The notes: a model not told the origin generated them from the letters alone. DNA of 22,500 nt from Theodoxus fluviatilis (GCA_034096865.1 JAWQFJ010001184.1:65001-87500); one strand, 5' to 3'; shown: positions 9,478 to 19,814, counted from the first letter of the stretch. Numbers and translations are program-made.

Positions 9478-10543
9478 GGTGTTTGGTTATGCTTATAAAC
9501 TGATATCAAGTAAAGGTTAGTCAAGAGGGTTATTATTTTCACAAGTTCTATGTATGTGCCTGTAATGTGCATTTCATTGAGCTTTTGTAAATTTGAAATA
9601 AAAGGGCAGGTGTGCAACCAGTAATAATAATAGTTTTTGAGTCCATGCAAAGTGTGTGAATGTGTGATTGTGTCTGAGAATGTCTTATTCCTATACACAA
9701 ATCTGTCGGCAGCCGCTTTTTGACCTGGATTGAAAATAATGCAAGTTAGAACATTGGTGGAAGAAAATAATTGTTACTTTGAGGAGCAAAGTGTTAAAAA
9801 AATGAGTTCTCACATTCATGATTATTCAACGGGGTGGATTTCTCCTGTTGTGATAGGCCTATGAGAGATCATCTCTGAGACCTAATATGTCCTTTGAACC
9901 CAATAATTAAACATTTCAAATAGTTTTCATGCATATGTTCCTTCAGAACAATCCACATATATACAAATAGCGGCTGCTAACTAATTTTTATCACAAGTTT
10001 TGCACACACACACACCCACACATAAAAATCCCACAGTCACATCCACTAAAACAGAATGTGCCATGTTCTAAAGTAGCATTTTAATACATTCTTTATCAAT
10101 CATTTATAAACAGCACACATGCAGGGTTTCATTTTGGCATAATGGCATCAGTCATTTAGCCTACCACTAGCAGGGCCTAATAATAATAATGACAAAACTG
10201 TTTTTATTTGCTCACGTTTATAAGCCCTTGGGAAACGAAAAAAAACTTTAAAAGCAGGGTCACTAGGTCATATTTCCATGGTAGTAATAAAGTATTAATT
10301 TTGAAATTTCGTATCACAATAATTCAATTTCCAGATTGTCATCACCGTCTACTCCACACACACACATAAGCAAAATAGTTCATTAAAACAAATAGTGTTT
10401 AGGTAAGCACCATGTCACACAGCATGTTTGGCAAACAGTTTCTATCAAAACAATTGCCAAACACATGCTTTTTCAACTTGTTTCTTGTGTTGGTGTCTTT
10501 CCTGCCTGACATGTATTTGGTGTGCTTGTTATACTTTTCCACA
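9478..10543. other. Loop of the THAP inverted repeat, no intact gene
   Basis: AT-rich, with a short CA run near 10004-10022. 10421-10434 and 10454-10469 form a small hairpin (AGCATGTTTGGCAA against TTGCCAAACACATGCT). Open frames on either strand at 10399-10581 and 10412-10699 are low-confidence; the minus one may hold decayed transposase sequence downstream of the HTH part. Confidence 0.45.
9597..9602 (+). terminator. Candidate polyadenylation signal AATAAA
   Basis: Canonical hexamer about 120 bp after the end of the open frame in the left THAP copy. It could end a truncated transcript; AATAAA is frequent by chance in AT-rich DNA. Confidence 0.25.
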
Positions 10544-11086
10544 TCATGTTTCCCAAACACCGAACATGCGGCCAAGTTCAAAATGTGGATAGTATCTCCT
10601 AAGTTTAACCAACATGAGGAGGAACTGGTTCACTGGTGTCAGAGCTGTACATCCACTGGAGTAGTTGTAGATCAGGTGATCTACTGCATCACCCAGTGAC
10701 CAGAAAGCATGCATGAAAATGTCAAAAGTTTCTAATCCTGTGTAATGATGTACAAGTTTGTCATCATGCTTGATAGCTTCAACAGACAAATAGGGTTGTC
10801 CTCTCATATGTTCAGTATCACTATCAGGACGTTCACATTCATCCTCCGCCTTGTTTGACTCAGAATCAACTGGGAAGAAGTAGCTAGTTGAAGAGCTGCA
10901 TTCTGCTGAAGGCTCCTGTGTTGATGTTGCTTGGTCACTGCATTCAGTACCACTGTTTTCAGGCAACGAGCAAGTGGACACAATCTGCACAGACTCAAAA
11001 ATCAAATCGTCTTTGGAACTTGCATCAACACATACTTCTTCAACGTGGAAAAAATCCAGATCTGTGTACACTCTTTTTCTGTCCAA
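10544..11086 (-). pseudogene. Transposase middle part: linker and HTH_Tnp_4-like domain, truncated
   Basis: Minus-strand frame of about 180 residues. It opens at LDRKRVYTDL, which matches the end of the left copy, passes through an acidic, Ser-rich linker (CECSDQATSTQEPSAECSSS-like composition), and then HYTGLETFDIFMHAFWSL and LTPVNQFLLMLVKLRRYYPH. The last two blocks match the pattern of the helix-turn-helix that precedes DDE_Tnp_4 transposase domains (tGLpsfe..., Lsp.dqfLLtLvkLR). It ends at FGVWET and a stop, where the HTH should continue, and no DDE catalytic domain follows. There is no ATG at its start; upstream it joins intron sequence directly, so the C-terminal half of the THAP domain was deleted. 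HTH family call from memory of the motif. Confidence 0.72.
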
Positions 11087-11644
11087 AGAACAGGGGCAAT
11101 AATTTTTTAAGGCCCATTACAAAACAACCAAAGCTGCATGTGCCTTACACACACAAAATTCAACAAGCCTGTCAATGTGTAAACTACATGCACACATGTA
11201 AACACTACACTGTCTGCAGTGAGTAGAAAAGGTGTGTTGTGTACATGTTTTTCATGTTTTACCCCCACCACTCTTCCAAATTATGTACATATTAATGTAC
11301 ATACCATCTACTGTGAGTTCCTTAATTATTGTGATAATTAGAGTCCAAGAAGTGCCGATGGCAAACGATGCTGTGCTTCGCAGGTTGAAACTCTGTTTTC
11401 TTCAGTTCTCCTGTTTCTTCGACTATCGACTCTGTTCCGCGTCTAACAGCATGCGTCCAAGCCCTCTTTCGCTCCTCATCTTGTGGAAACGAATGACCAC
11501 CACGCCTTGCACATCCAGGAACGCAACAACACCCGCTCGGCATCTTAATTTTTGATACAGAGTTGCAGAGCGTCGTCTGCTCAAGCCCCTTGGAACAGAC
11601 GCGCCGCCAAGCGGCGGCAAGGGAGATAATTTCCAAAAAGGTCG
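11085..11644 (-). repeat. Right arm of ~560-bp inverted repeat (THAP element)
   Basis: Reverse-complement partner of 8366-8922. Its inner edge joins directly to sequence matching left-copy position 9381, so about 460 bp (rest of the intron and the start of exon 2) is absent from this copy. The junction shows a two-base TT microhomology. Confidence 0.93.
11322..11543 (-). pseudogene. Second copy of THAP exon 1, broken by a 4-bp insertion
   Basis: Starts MPSGCCCVPGC on the minus strand (ATG at 11541-11543) and keeps both zinc-ligand pairs (Cys-x4-Cys, CHRHF) and the Trp. Compared with the left copy it has several substitutions (for example Cys to Arg after HAVR, Gly to Asp in FLDSNY). A net gain of 4 bp (ATAATTAAGG against ACAAGG) puts a stop at 11322 after HNN, before the donor site, which is still present as ATG|GTATGT further on. 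The finger may fold but cannot be spliced in frame to anything. Confidence 0.85.
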
Positions 11645-12930
11645 CTCATTGCGTAAATTTTGGTTGACTTCTCAGAATTTGGTGTTTCCTTTCCCTCATT
11701 CGGGCTGAAGTTTTTCTTTTAAACAATTACACTTTCCTTCTCCTCGACTGTAATTTTGTGAGTAGAGGCCTACATAGATATCTTATATCCATAGTTTCTC
11801 TGTTTTATACATGACTTCATTTCCTCATGTTTTTCGCCGTTTTCGCGCCAAAAAACATAAACCCAGCAGTGTAGAGCTTTGGAAGAAGCTAGTGTTTCAC
11901 TCTTAGGCAATACGATTGCCTGATTAATTTTCATGGCTTGGCAATGAGCTCCCATAGTTCAAAATGTTATTGCACAGAAAGCACGAACACAAACAATCCC
12001 TGATCAATGAAACACTCAAGAATGAATAGATATTCCTGCGAAATTTTATTTTCCTATAAATTGATTCCTATTTTAGTATGCGACTGAATACCTATTCCCA
12101 GACAGCCCTGTTCAAGAATAAGCTTATTCCTTGCTCACGCATATGAGCCTAGGTTCTATATTGTGTTCGTGAGTTTCCAAAGATGTCAAGCTGTATTGGA
12201 CGGAAGAACTTGCCTCAACTAAATAATCTTCTGCTTACTATATATCCAACGATCGGACAAACTCAAAATGCTACATAGAATCCCCCACTGGATAATGGAA
12301 AAACATATGTGATTTTTAGGCGATTCAAGGCAAGTTTGAGGTGTGCATCAACTTGTATTACATATTCAAAATATGATATTTCTCGAGACTTTGTTTATGC
12401 TTTTTCCATAAAAGAACAGGAGAAAAAACAACAAGCTCATAGCAAACTTACAATGTTTCCCGAATGGGAAACAGCGACAGCAGGGTTGGCTCTGGACATG
12501 TATTCAGGGTAGGGAGCTCGCAATCGACTTGTGACAACTCAGGTATCCGCTGCATTGATAAAAGACAGCCTGCTTGGTTTGTGATAGACTTCGTGGCACC
12601 GTTCACCTCGTCGCTGTGAGCACGTGTCTACGGACAGAATTCAGACTTGCGTATGTGTTTTCCGTGGGGTCGGCATGGCATCCCAGGATATATTACTGTG
12701 GTGAATACTAGTACTACCCAAGCAAGCGCATATAACTCGCAAGAGAAGAAAAATGTACGTAATTAGTCTCTTTTATTTCAAGTTGACGAGATGCTGTATC
12801 CATGGCTGTCACTCGTACATTCATGGTCGAATGTTTTTCGTTAATAAAATAATGGTGTGATGAAACTGTTGCGCATCTCTTCTACTTACTCCAATTCAGT
12901 GGCAAGGCCCGTTGCACGCGGTGCGATTGA
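11645..12930. other. Gene-free stretch, nothing recognised
   Basis: About 1.3 kb of mixed sequence. The longest plus frame (12309-12512) has no domain, and a minus frame at 11770-11955 likewise. No repeat structure seen. Confidence 0.45.
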
Positions 12931-13216
12931 GTGGAGAAACAGCGAGTTGATCGTGCGTGGTGAAACAGCGAGTTGATCGTGCGTGGTGAAACAGCGAGTT
13001 GATCGTGAGTGGTGAAACAGCGAGTTGATCGTGCGTGGTGAAACAGCGAGTTGATCGTGAGTGGTGAAACAGCGAGTTGATCGTGCGTGGTGAAACAGCG
13101 AGTTGATCGTGAGTGGTGAAACAGCGAGTTGATCGTGCGTGGAGAAACAGCGAGTTGATCGTGAGTGGAGAAACAGCGAGTTGATCGTGCGTGGTGAAAC
13201 AGCGAGTAGATCGTGC
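12931..13216. repeat. 26-bp minisatellite, eleven units, with alternating C/A variant
   Basis: Units start GTGGTGAAACAGCGAGTTGA and end TCGTGC or TCGTGA. Starts fall every 26 bp from 12931 to 13191. Units 2 to 10 alternate GTGC and GTGA strictly, so the real amplified unit is a 52-bp dimer. Units 1, 9 and 10 have GTGGAG in place of GTGGTG, and the last has AGTAGATC. The array flows directly into the left arm of the adjoining foldback element. Confidence 0.95.
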
Positions 13217-13801
13217 GTGCGTTAAAAAAAAAAGCTCGCTGCTTCGAATAGAAAGCAGTCTATTTGCCGGCGACAGAACAGCGGCGCATCTATTAAATAA
13301 CCAATCAGAAAAGAGATAAGGAGAAAAAAAAACTTAGTTGTATGATAGTAGCCATGTAGTATCATGCAGTTCAATAGGATTCAGTCGAGAAAGAGAGGCT
13401 CACCGCAACGAGAAGCAAAGAAATATATTGTTGCTTCGTCGCGTCGATAAATTTACAATAGGCTTTAGAGCGCCCGCTGTGTCTTGTGGCTGGCGCTAGC
13501 GGCATTGGAAGCTGCAGGGAATGTAGAGTTGCATCTTTGGGCAAGGTGCTTCACCAAGTCCACAACACGTGACGCGACGAAGCGACAAAATTTCCGTGCA
13601 TCTCGTCGCGACGAGCCTCTCTTTCACGAGTTGTTTCTGCTGGGTTACATGATACTACATGACTACTATCATGTAACTTTGTGGTTTCTTCCCGGAGTTA
13701 TTTCCTGATTGGTTCGTTGATGGCTGCCGCGCTGCTTTGTCGCTGGGAAATATACGGTTTTCTATTCGCGGCAGCGAAATATTTTTTATACACGCACGAT
13801 C
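13209..13801. mobile_element. Foldback element: ~235-bp inverted arms around a SINE-like core
   Basis: Left arm 13209-13445 and right arm 13571-13801 are inverted, diverged copies. Shared blocks include GATCGTGCGTG at the outer ends, GAATAGAAA, AACCAATCAG, ATGATAGTAG, CATGTAGTATCATG, GAAAGAGAGGCTC and GCTTCGTCGCGTC at the inner edge. The similarity continues outward into the last 26-bp unit. No protein is encoded; the plus-strand frame at 13484-13708 crosses loop and arm and is not a gene. This fits a non-autonomous foldback or long-TIR MITE. Confidence 0.85.
13468..13560 (+). mobile_element. SINE-like core inside the foldback loop
   Basis: Contains GCATCTTTGGGCAAGGTGCT followed by TCACC, which matches the central block of the SINE at 1858-1884, and an upstream GCTGCAGGGAATGTAGAGT stretch. 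It lacks a clear tRNA-like head and an A-rich tail, so it is a fragment or a shared module. Confidence 0.45.
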
Positions 13802-14269
13802 TGCTTGGTGTTTTGTCACTTCGCCGAATCGTGTGCAGTGGGCTTTAACTCGCATTGCCTATCCTTTCTTGGGAGTAAACCTGGGTACCTGTGATGGCAG
13901 TAACTGTACCCTCTGGTGCGATGAAATTTGACGAGGCCATAAACCAGCATAAGGTTTGAATACATCCCCGGGGGTGAAGATGGTGCTGGCACTGTGCGCG
14001 TCCGATCTGTCTGTTTGTGGTTGTCGTCAGGTGCCGGTAGAGGGCTGATCACGTGGCCGATCAGGGGGTAAACTGTAAAGCTATTTGAAACCCTGATGTG
14101 GGTGATAAGTTGCTACATTAAATCAGCACCTTTACATGTATTCCTTAATTGCATGCGTCCCTAATTGATACGGAATTTAAAGTCTTCTATGCTGGTCTGA
14201 TATATGAGGTTAGTAAGGGTCGCGGTTTGCGAGAGTTGCTTCCCTCTATTGGAGTAAACGCGAGACAAG
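13802..14269. other. Upstream region of the YqaJ-partner exon
   Basis: No open frame of note. Presumably holds promoter and 5' UTR for the exon at 14270, but no TATA box or initiator can be assigned with confidence. An in-frame TAA at 14255-14257 closes the frame upstream of the start. Confidence 0.4.
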
Positions 14270-14548
14270 ATGGAGAAGAGCAAACGTGGAGTGAAGGATG
14301 ACCGAAGTTATTTTGAACGCCTTGACGCCGCAGCAAAGCTGAGGTACAGCACCAACTTGATGTACATTTGTGGCAACGACCCTTATGAAGTGCCAACTCG
14401 ATTATGGTCGGCCAGTCCTGACGATTATCCTTCGCTGGATTACATCGCGATTGTGAACTATTTCGTGTTCGGTGTGAGTGCCTACACGACGAAAGAATTT
14501 CGATCGCACAAAAGCCTCACGGCCTACAAGAATTTTGTAGATGGATGG
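14270..14548 (+). CDS. N-terminal exon of a transposon-type YqaJ/SWIM-partner protein
   Basis: ATG at 14270 has a good context (A at -3, G at +4) and an in-frame stop 15 bp upstream, so it is a credible true start. The 93 residues begin MEKSKRGVKDDRSYFERLD and include DDYPSLDYIAIVNYFVFGVS, AYTTKEFRSHKSLTAY and KNFVDGW. This (D)YPS..Y.dIVNYlvf..s.YT..e...yKSL.AYn.FV.GWV pattern is that of the N-terminal region of animal proteins with a SWIM zinc finger and a YqaJ-like exonuclease domain, often carried by DNA transposons that also encode THAP transposases. A donor (TGG|GTGAGG, GT at 14549) follows GW in phase 0; reading on past it runs into a microsatellite. Downstream SWIM and YqaJ exons were not found in the window, so the gene may be broken or continue further. 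Family recognised from memory of the motif. Confidence 0.68.
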
Positions 14549-14596
14549 GTGAGGGAGATTGTAACATTCACACCAGATGGGTGTGATCACCCTCTA

Positions 14597-15655
<1,059 letters not shown>

Positions 15656-15663
15656 AAACTTCC

Positions 15664-15665
15664 CA

Positions 15666-15744
<79 letters not shown>
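15664..15744. repeat. Compound microsatellite (TC)n (CA)n
   Basis: CTCTCT from 15664 changes to CACACA from about 15684 and ends at 15744. Overlapping open frames on both strands (His/Thr, Cys/Val, Arg/Glu) are artefacts. Confidence 0.96.
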
Positions 15745-15746
<2 letters not shown>

Positions 15747-16560
15747 AACCGCTTTTTCGCACAATCGCACGCACACGCACAGTCGAACGCTCACGGAATG
15801 CATACAGACGAACGCACTGAGTTGGGGCTTTCCCTTTCATTTTATGACAGCAGGGATGGAGAACAATCTCATAGATGTAGTGGCATTGCTACAATTTCGT
15901 ACACAGCACGAGCGTACCATTTTCCACACCTCACACGATGTCAGATAGGTCGTGAAATGATGCAAAAATGGCTACGAAGCAGTCTCGTGGTCACTCCATT
16001 CAAGGGAAGTCACTCGCGCGCCAAATACGTCATCCTTACTAACCTCATAGGGGTTGTATGGTTTGTATTCAGTTGTTTGGTTATTTGACTGTGAGCTTGC
16101 ATTTTAAAATACTTCTACCTTTTAAAACAAACTTGTTTTATGGCTCACCAATGAGCGAGACCTCGTACACACATCTTGCACATCATGTCACTATATCATC
16201 ACACTATTGCAATGAATTCCCTTCAGAATGGTCCTAAAAGTATCGTGATGTTTGCAGTAGTTGATACTTAAAACGGTCAGTCTTGAGAAAACATAACTAT
16301 TAGCATTCTGAACACCGATATAGCATACTTAGTCGTGCTGAATGCTCTGTTAGCAACCATTTTACAGAGAATGAGCAATTTCATCGGCTTCTAGCTGAAA
16401 TGAATTACTCGATGACTAGTGAAAAAAGTAATGTACGTGCAGGTGAGAGTTTTCCATCTACAATGACACAACACAATACACGAATTCGTCTGCCAAGATG
16501 ACAGAATCGGTAAAATAACGAGGTGGGCTGTACTCAATCAGACGCAGGTCTGATTGTTTG
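15745..16560. other. Gene-free stretch, nothing recognised
   Basis: The frames 15645-16088 and 15628-15948 begin in the microsatellite and contain no domain. No repeat or RNA gene seen. Confidence 0.45.
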
Positions 16561-16562
16561 TT

Positions 16563-16632
16563 TGCGCGCGCGCGTGTGTGTGTGTGTGTGTGTGTGCTGG
16601 GGGTGGGGGGGGGGGTGGGGGGGGGGGGGGGT
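16563..16632 (+). repeat. (CG)n(TG)n followed by a long poly-G tract
   Basis: GCGCGCGCGC, then about 14 TG units, then CTGGGGGTGGGG and two long G runs of which the last is about 18 G (16615-16632). The first half is a Z-DNA-type sequence and the second a strong G-quadruplex candidate. Confidence 0.93.
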
Positions 16633-17080
16633 TCCCTCACAAAATAGATTACACACTCTTTATGCAGACTTAACAAAAATTTTGGTGGATATGTAAGCTG
16701 AAACTCATTAAGCATTATGCATCGATGGTTCAGCTTTAGGATTCAATGACATCTTCAAGAATGCTAAAGTGACCCCAATAGATGCAAATCCTCCTGTTCC
16801 TCAATTTGGCCGAATTGCTAAATCGACTCGGTTGAGGAGGACCGATCACAGCTGTGACAGATTTCACTGACGATGTCAAACGATGGGCGTCGCAGTTTTC
16901 CGTCAGCGACATGAATATTCTAATGAGTTATCAAGGTCATTCTCTTCCACGCCTTGATTGTGCCGGGAATGACGAGGGACTTTATGATTTGATGTTTTGT
17001 TGTCATGGATAGTGCTATTTAGGCAAAAATACCCCATCAGGGGATGAAAAGACTACGTGTAAAACGAACATACACAAACA
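16633..17080. other. Gene-free stretch
   Basis: Contains a 58-codon open stretch without a clear start (16836-17012, ends CCHG) whose amino-acid mix looks ordinary but which matches nothing I recognise and has no good acceptor. Otherwise nothing. Confidence 0.35.
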
Positions 17081-17087
17081 GAAACAC

Positions 17088-17445
<358 letters not shown>

Positions 17446-17477
17446 CTCATTACGTCAGTGCGTGTAGGGGTTAATCC

Positions 17478-17538
17478 GATGGATGGATGAATGGTTAAAT
17501 GGATGGATGAATGGCTGGATGGATGTATGGATGGAGTT
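17478..17538. repeat. Tetramer repeat (ATGG)n
   Basis: Imperfect GATGGATGGATGAATGG units over about 60 bp. Confidence 0.85.
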
Positions 17539-17693
17539 TTACGGCCTATCAGCCTTTGGAGGCTATTTAAGGCGATTGAAGACATAAACTATTTAGAGTT
17601 ACAAGCAGGTCACAAGTCACGGTGTTCCAAGTTAATCGCCTCTCACGAATCGCGTAGGAAGACGCGGTGGGTCTATGGTTGCCCCCAACCCAC

Positions 17694-18346
17694 TGGAAGA
17701 GGGTCAGTCCAGTTGCTGCTGTGAGCAGGAAGAGGGTCAGTCCAGTTGCTGCTGTGAGCAGGAAGAGGGTCAGTCCAGTTGCTTCTGTGAGCAGGAAGAG
17801 GGTCAGTCCAGTTGCTTCTGTGAGCAGGAAGAGGATCAGTCCAGTGACTGCTGTGAGCAGGAAGAGGGTCAGTCCAGTGACTGCTGTGAGCAGGAAGAGG
17901 GTCAGTCCAGTTGCTGCTGTGAGCAGGAAGAGGGTCAGTCCAGTTGCTGCTGTGAGCAGGAAGAGGGTCAGTCCAGTTGCTGCTGTGAGCAAGAAGAGGG
18001 TCAGTCCAGTGACTGCTGTGAGCAGGAAGAGGGTCAGTCCAGTGACTGCTGTGAGCAGGAAGAGGGTCAGTCTAGTGACTGCTGTGAGCAGGAAGAGGGT
18101 CAGTCCAGTGACTGCTGTGAGCAGGAAGAGGGTCAGTCCAGTTGCTGCTGTGAGCAGGAAGAGGGTCAGTCTAGTGACTGCTGTGAGCAGGAAGAGGGTC
18201 AGTCCAGTGACTGCTGTGAGCAGGAAGAGGGTCACTGCTGTGAGCACAAAGAGGGTCAGTCCAGTGACTGCTGTGAGCACGAAGAGGGTCAGTCCAGTGA
18301 CTGCTGTGAGCAGGAAGAGGGTCAGTCCAGTGACTGCTGTGAACAC
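17694..18346. repeat. 33-bp minisatellite, 20 units, with long Cys-rich open frame
   Basis: Units read GAAGAGGGTCAGTCCAGTTG then CTGCTGTGAGCAG, the main variant having GTGACTGC for GTTGCTGC. One unit near 18226-18246 is short by 12 bp, which keeps the frame. Since the period is 33, a frame open in one unit stays open throughout: 17675-18691 plus reads EEGQSS(C/D)CCEQ repeats, another plus frame reads RKRVSPV(A/T)AVS, and a minus frame reads LFLLTA(V/A)TGLT. The first frame runs on into the ACATT repeat, so a real protein of that length is doubtful. No splice sites or conserved domain support expression. Confidence 0.93.
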
Positions 18347-18500
18347 TCACGTCAGCATCGAACAAAACAGCTCCATCACATTCTAGTGCGTTGCAATTTT
18401 TACACGTTTAGAGGATATCTCTTTACGGAATACAACGCTCCCAGAGGGTTGGGAGTAAACATTTACCCACCACGTCTCCCTGCATGTTTGGTAAGAGGCG

Positions 18501-18690
18501 TTACAATACATTACACTACATTACATAACGTTACATTACATTACACTACATTACATAACGTTACATTACATTACACTACATTACATAACGTTACATTACA
18601 TTACACTACATTACATAACGTTACATTACATTACACTACATTACATAACACTACATTACATAGCGTTACATTACATTACACTATATTGTG
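18501..18690. repeat. 30-bp minisatellite (TTACATTACATTACACTACA unit), about six units
   Basis: The unit continues TTACATAACG and repeats from 18501, with the last one or two units diverged (ATAACACTACATTACATAGC). Each unit is itself made of TTACA/TACAT subrepeats. It abuts the left arm of the foldback element at 18686. Confidence 0.94.
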
Positions 18691-19430
18691 AAGGGCCGGA
18701 AGTGTAACATTTGATACGTTAACAACGATAATGATATCGAATCGTACCGTATCGTTTCGCATTGTATCGAGACGAATGGTGTCGTATCTATTTTGCCCAT
18801 ATTCGTTTTGTTAATAACCGAGGGAAGCAGACCATTTACATTTTCCTGGGCGAGCTCGTCTCCTGATGTAAATATACTCTGAATCATAGCCTAGTGTATG
18901 CAAACTGTCTCGCATTGCCTAGCAGGATAGTTTTGTATTTCCTTTTTCAAGTCTGACATTGGTCCACAAAATGAGTCGTTTGTTACTTGTACGTCATGTC
19001 GAGAGAACAACGCTAGTCAGAATTAAGTGAAAACGTCGGCTTTGAGAATTTCACTATTGCGACTTCTACAATCTCATCTTTATTATATGTGCTTTCCGTT
19101 TGAGATGATTCGACTCTAAATGTTCGCACGCACGAAGTTAGATAATGTTTTAAAATAGTAACTGAAGAAAACGAAACCAGAGAAGAGAAAGTGGATGCAT
19201 CTCGTATCCCTATAGTTAAGTGAAATCTGGTCGGACACGTTCACAAAGGTACAAAGAATCCCCAACTTCAAAATCCAGTGAATTTGATTGGCTGGTATTT
19301 ATATGCACGCCAGGAGAAAACTTCAACAAACAGCACGTCACGTGAACAAACCTGTCACTAGATAACTTTTATATGCCTTTTTCTCAAAATGTATAATACA
19401 AAGGTACGGGTTTTGAAATACACACAACAT

Positions 19431-19456
19431 TCTGTTGTTGTTGTTGTTGTTGTTCA
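19431..19456. repeat. (TTG)n microsatellite
   Basis: About eight TTG units inside the foldback loop. Confidence 0.9.
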
Positions 19457-19737
19457 CTATAAATTAAAACTTTTTTGCACCATTGGAATGCTTATCCTCT
19501 CATTTCTTGTAAAATGTGCATAGCTCAAAATCACCAAAAAGTAATAAGCGACTCATTTTGTGGTCCAGGGTCACATTTGAAAAAGGATGTGTAAAATCGT
19601 CCTGCCAGGGTTCGCGAGACAGTTTGCTGACGGAGTACTTCTATCAGAAGACAACACTTTATCCACTTAGGTCGTCTAGCTGCTTTCGTCGGTCGCTAAC
19701 AAAACGAATATGGGTACAATGAATAAAATATAACACG

Positions 19738-19771
19738 ATACGATACGATGCGATGCGATGCGATGCGATAT
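19738..19771. repeat. Pentamer repeat (CGATA / CGATG)
   Basis: CGATACGATACGATGCGATG and following units within the right arm of the foldback element; the mirror position in the left arm has a degenerate version (18726-18790). Confidence 0.85.
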
Positions 19772-19814
19772 GATACCTTTATTGTTACAATGTTAGTCCT
19801 CCGGCCCTTCACAA

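Larger units (their letters stand above)
18686..19814. mobile_element. Foldback element, 1.13 kb, with ~300-bp diverged inverted arms
   Basis: Left arm 18686-18988 pairs with right arm 19539-19814 on the opposite strand. Shared blocks in order from the outside: TTGTGAAGGGCCGGA; a TATCGTATCG-type pentamer stretch; CCCATATTCGTTTTGTTA; GCAAACTGTCTCGC; CCTTTTTCAA; CCACAAAATGAGTCG. Blocks are separated by diverged or gapped stretches. The ~550-bp loop (18989-19538) has no coding content and ends with a (TTG)n run at 19431-19456. No transposase, so non-autonomous. Related simple repeats continue past both outer ends. Confidence 0.85.

Noticed and set aside
12309..12512. 67-residue plus-strand frame
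   Set aside because: No domain, no splice context, length expected by chance.
12931..13216. Regular repeats that could suggest a CRISPR array
   Set aside because: Units are directly adjacent with no unique spacers, and the genome is eukaryotic; it is a minisatellite.
16836..17012. 58-codon open stretch (contains MNILMSYQGHSLPRLD) considered as an exon of the YqaJ-partner gene
   Set aside because: No pyrimidine-rich acceptor, stop at 17010-17012, and no recognisable SWIM or YqaJ motif.
17567..18346. Minus-strand frame of LFLLTAVTGLT repeats resembling membrane segments
   Set aside because: It is the antisense of the 33-bp array; hydrophobicity comes from the complement of the CAG/GAG-rich unit, not from selection.
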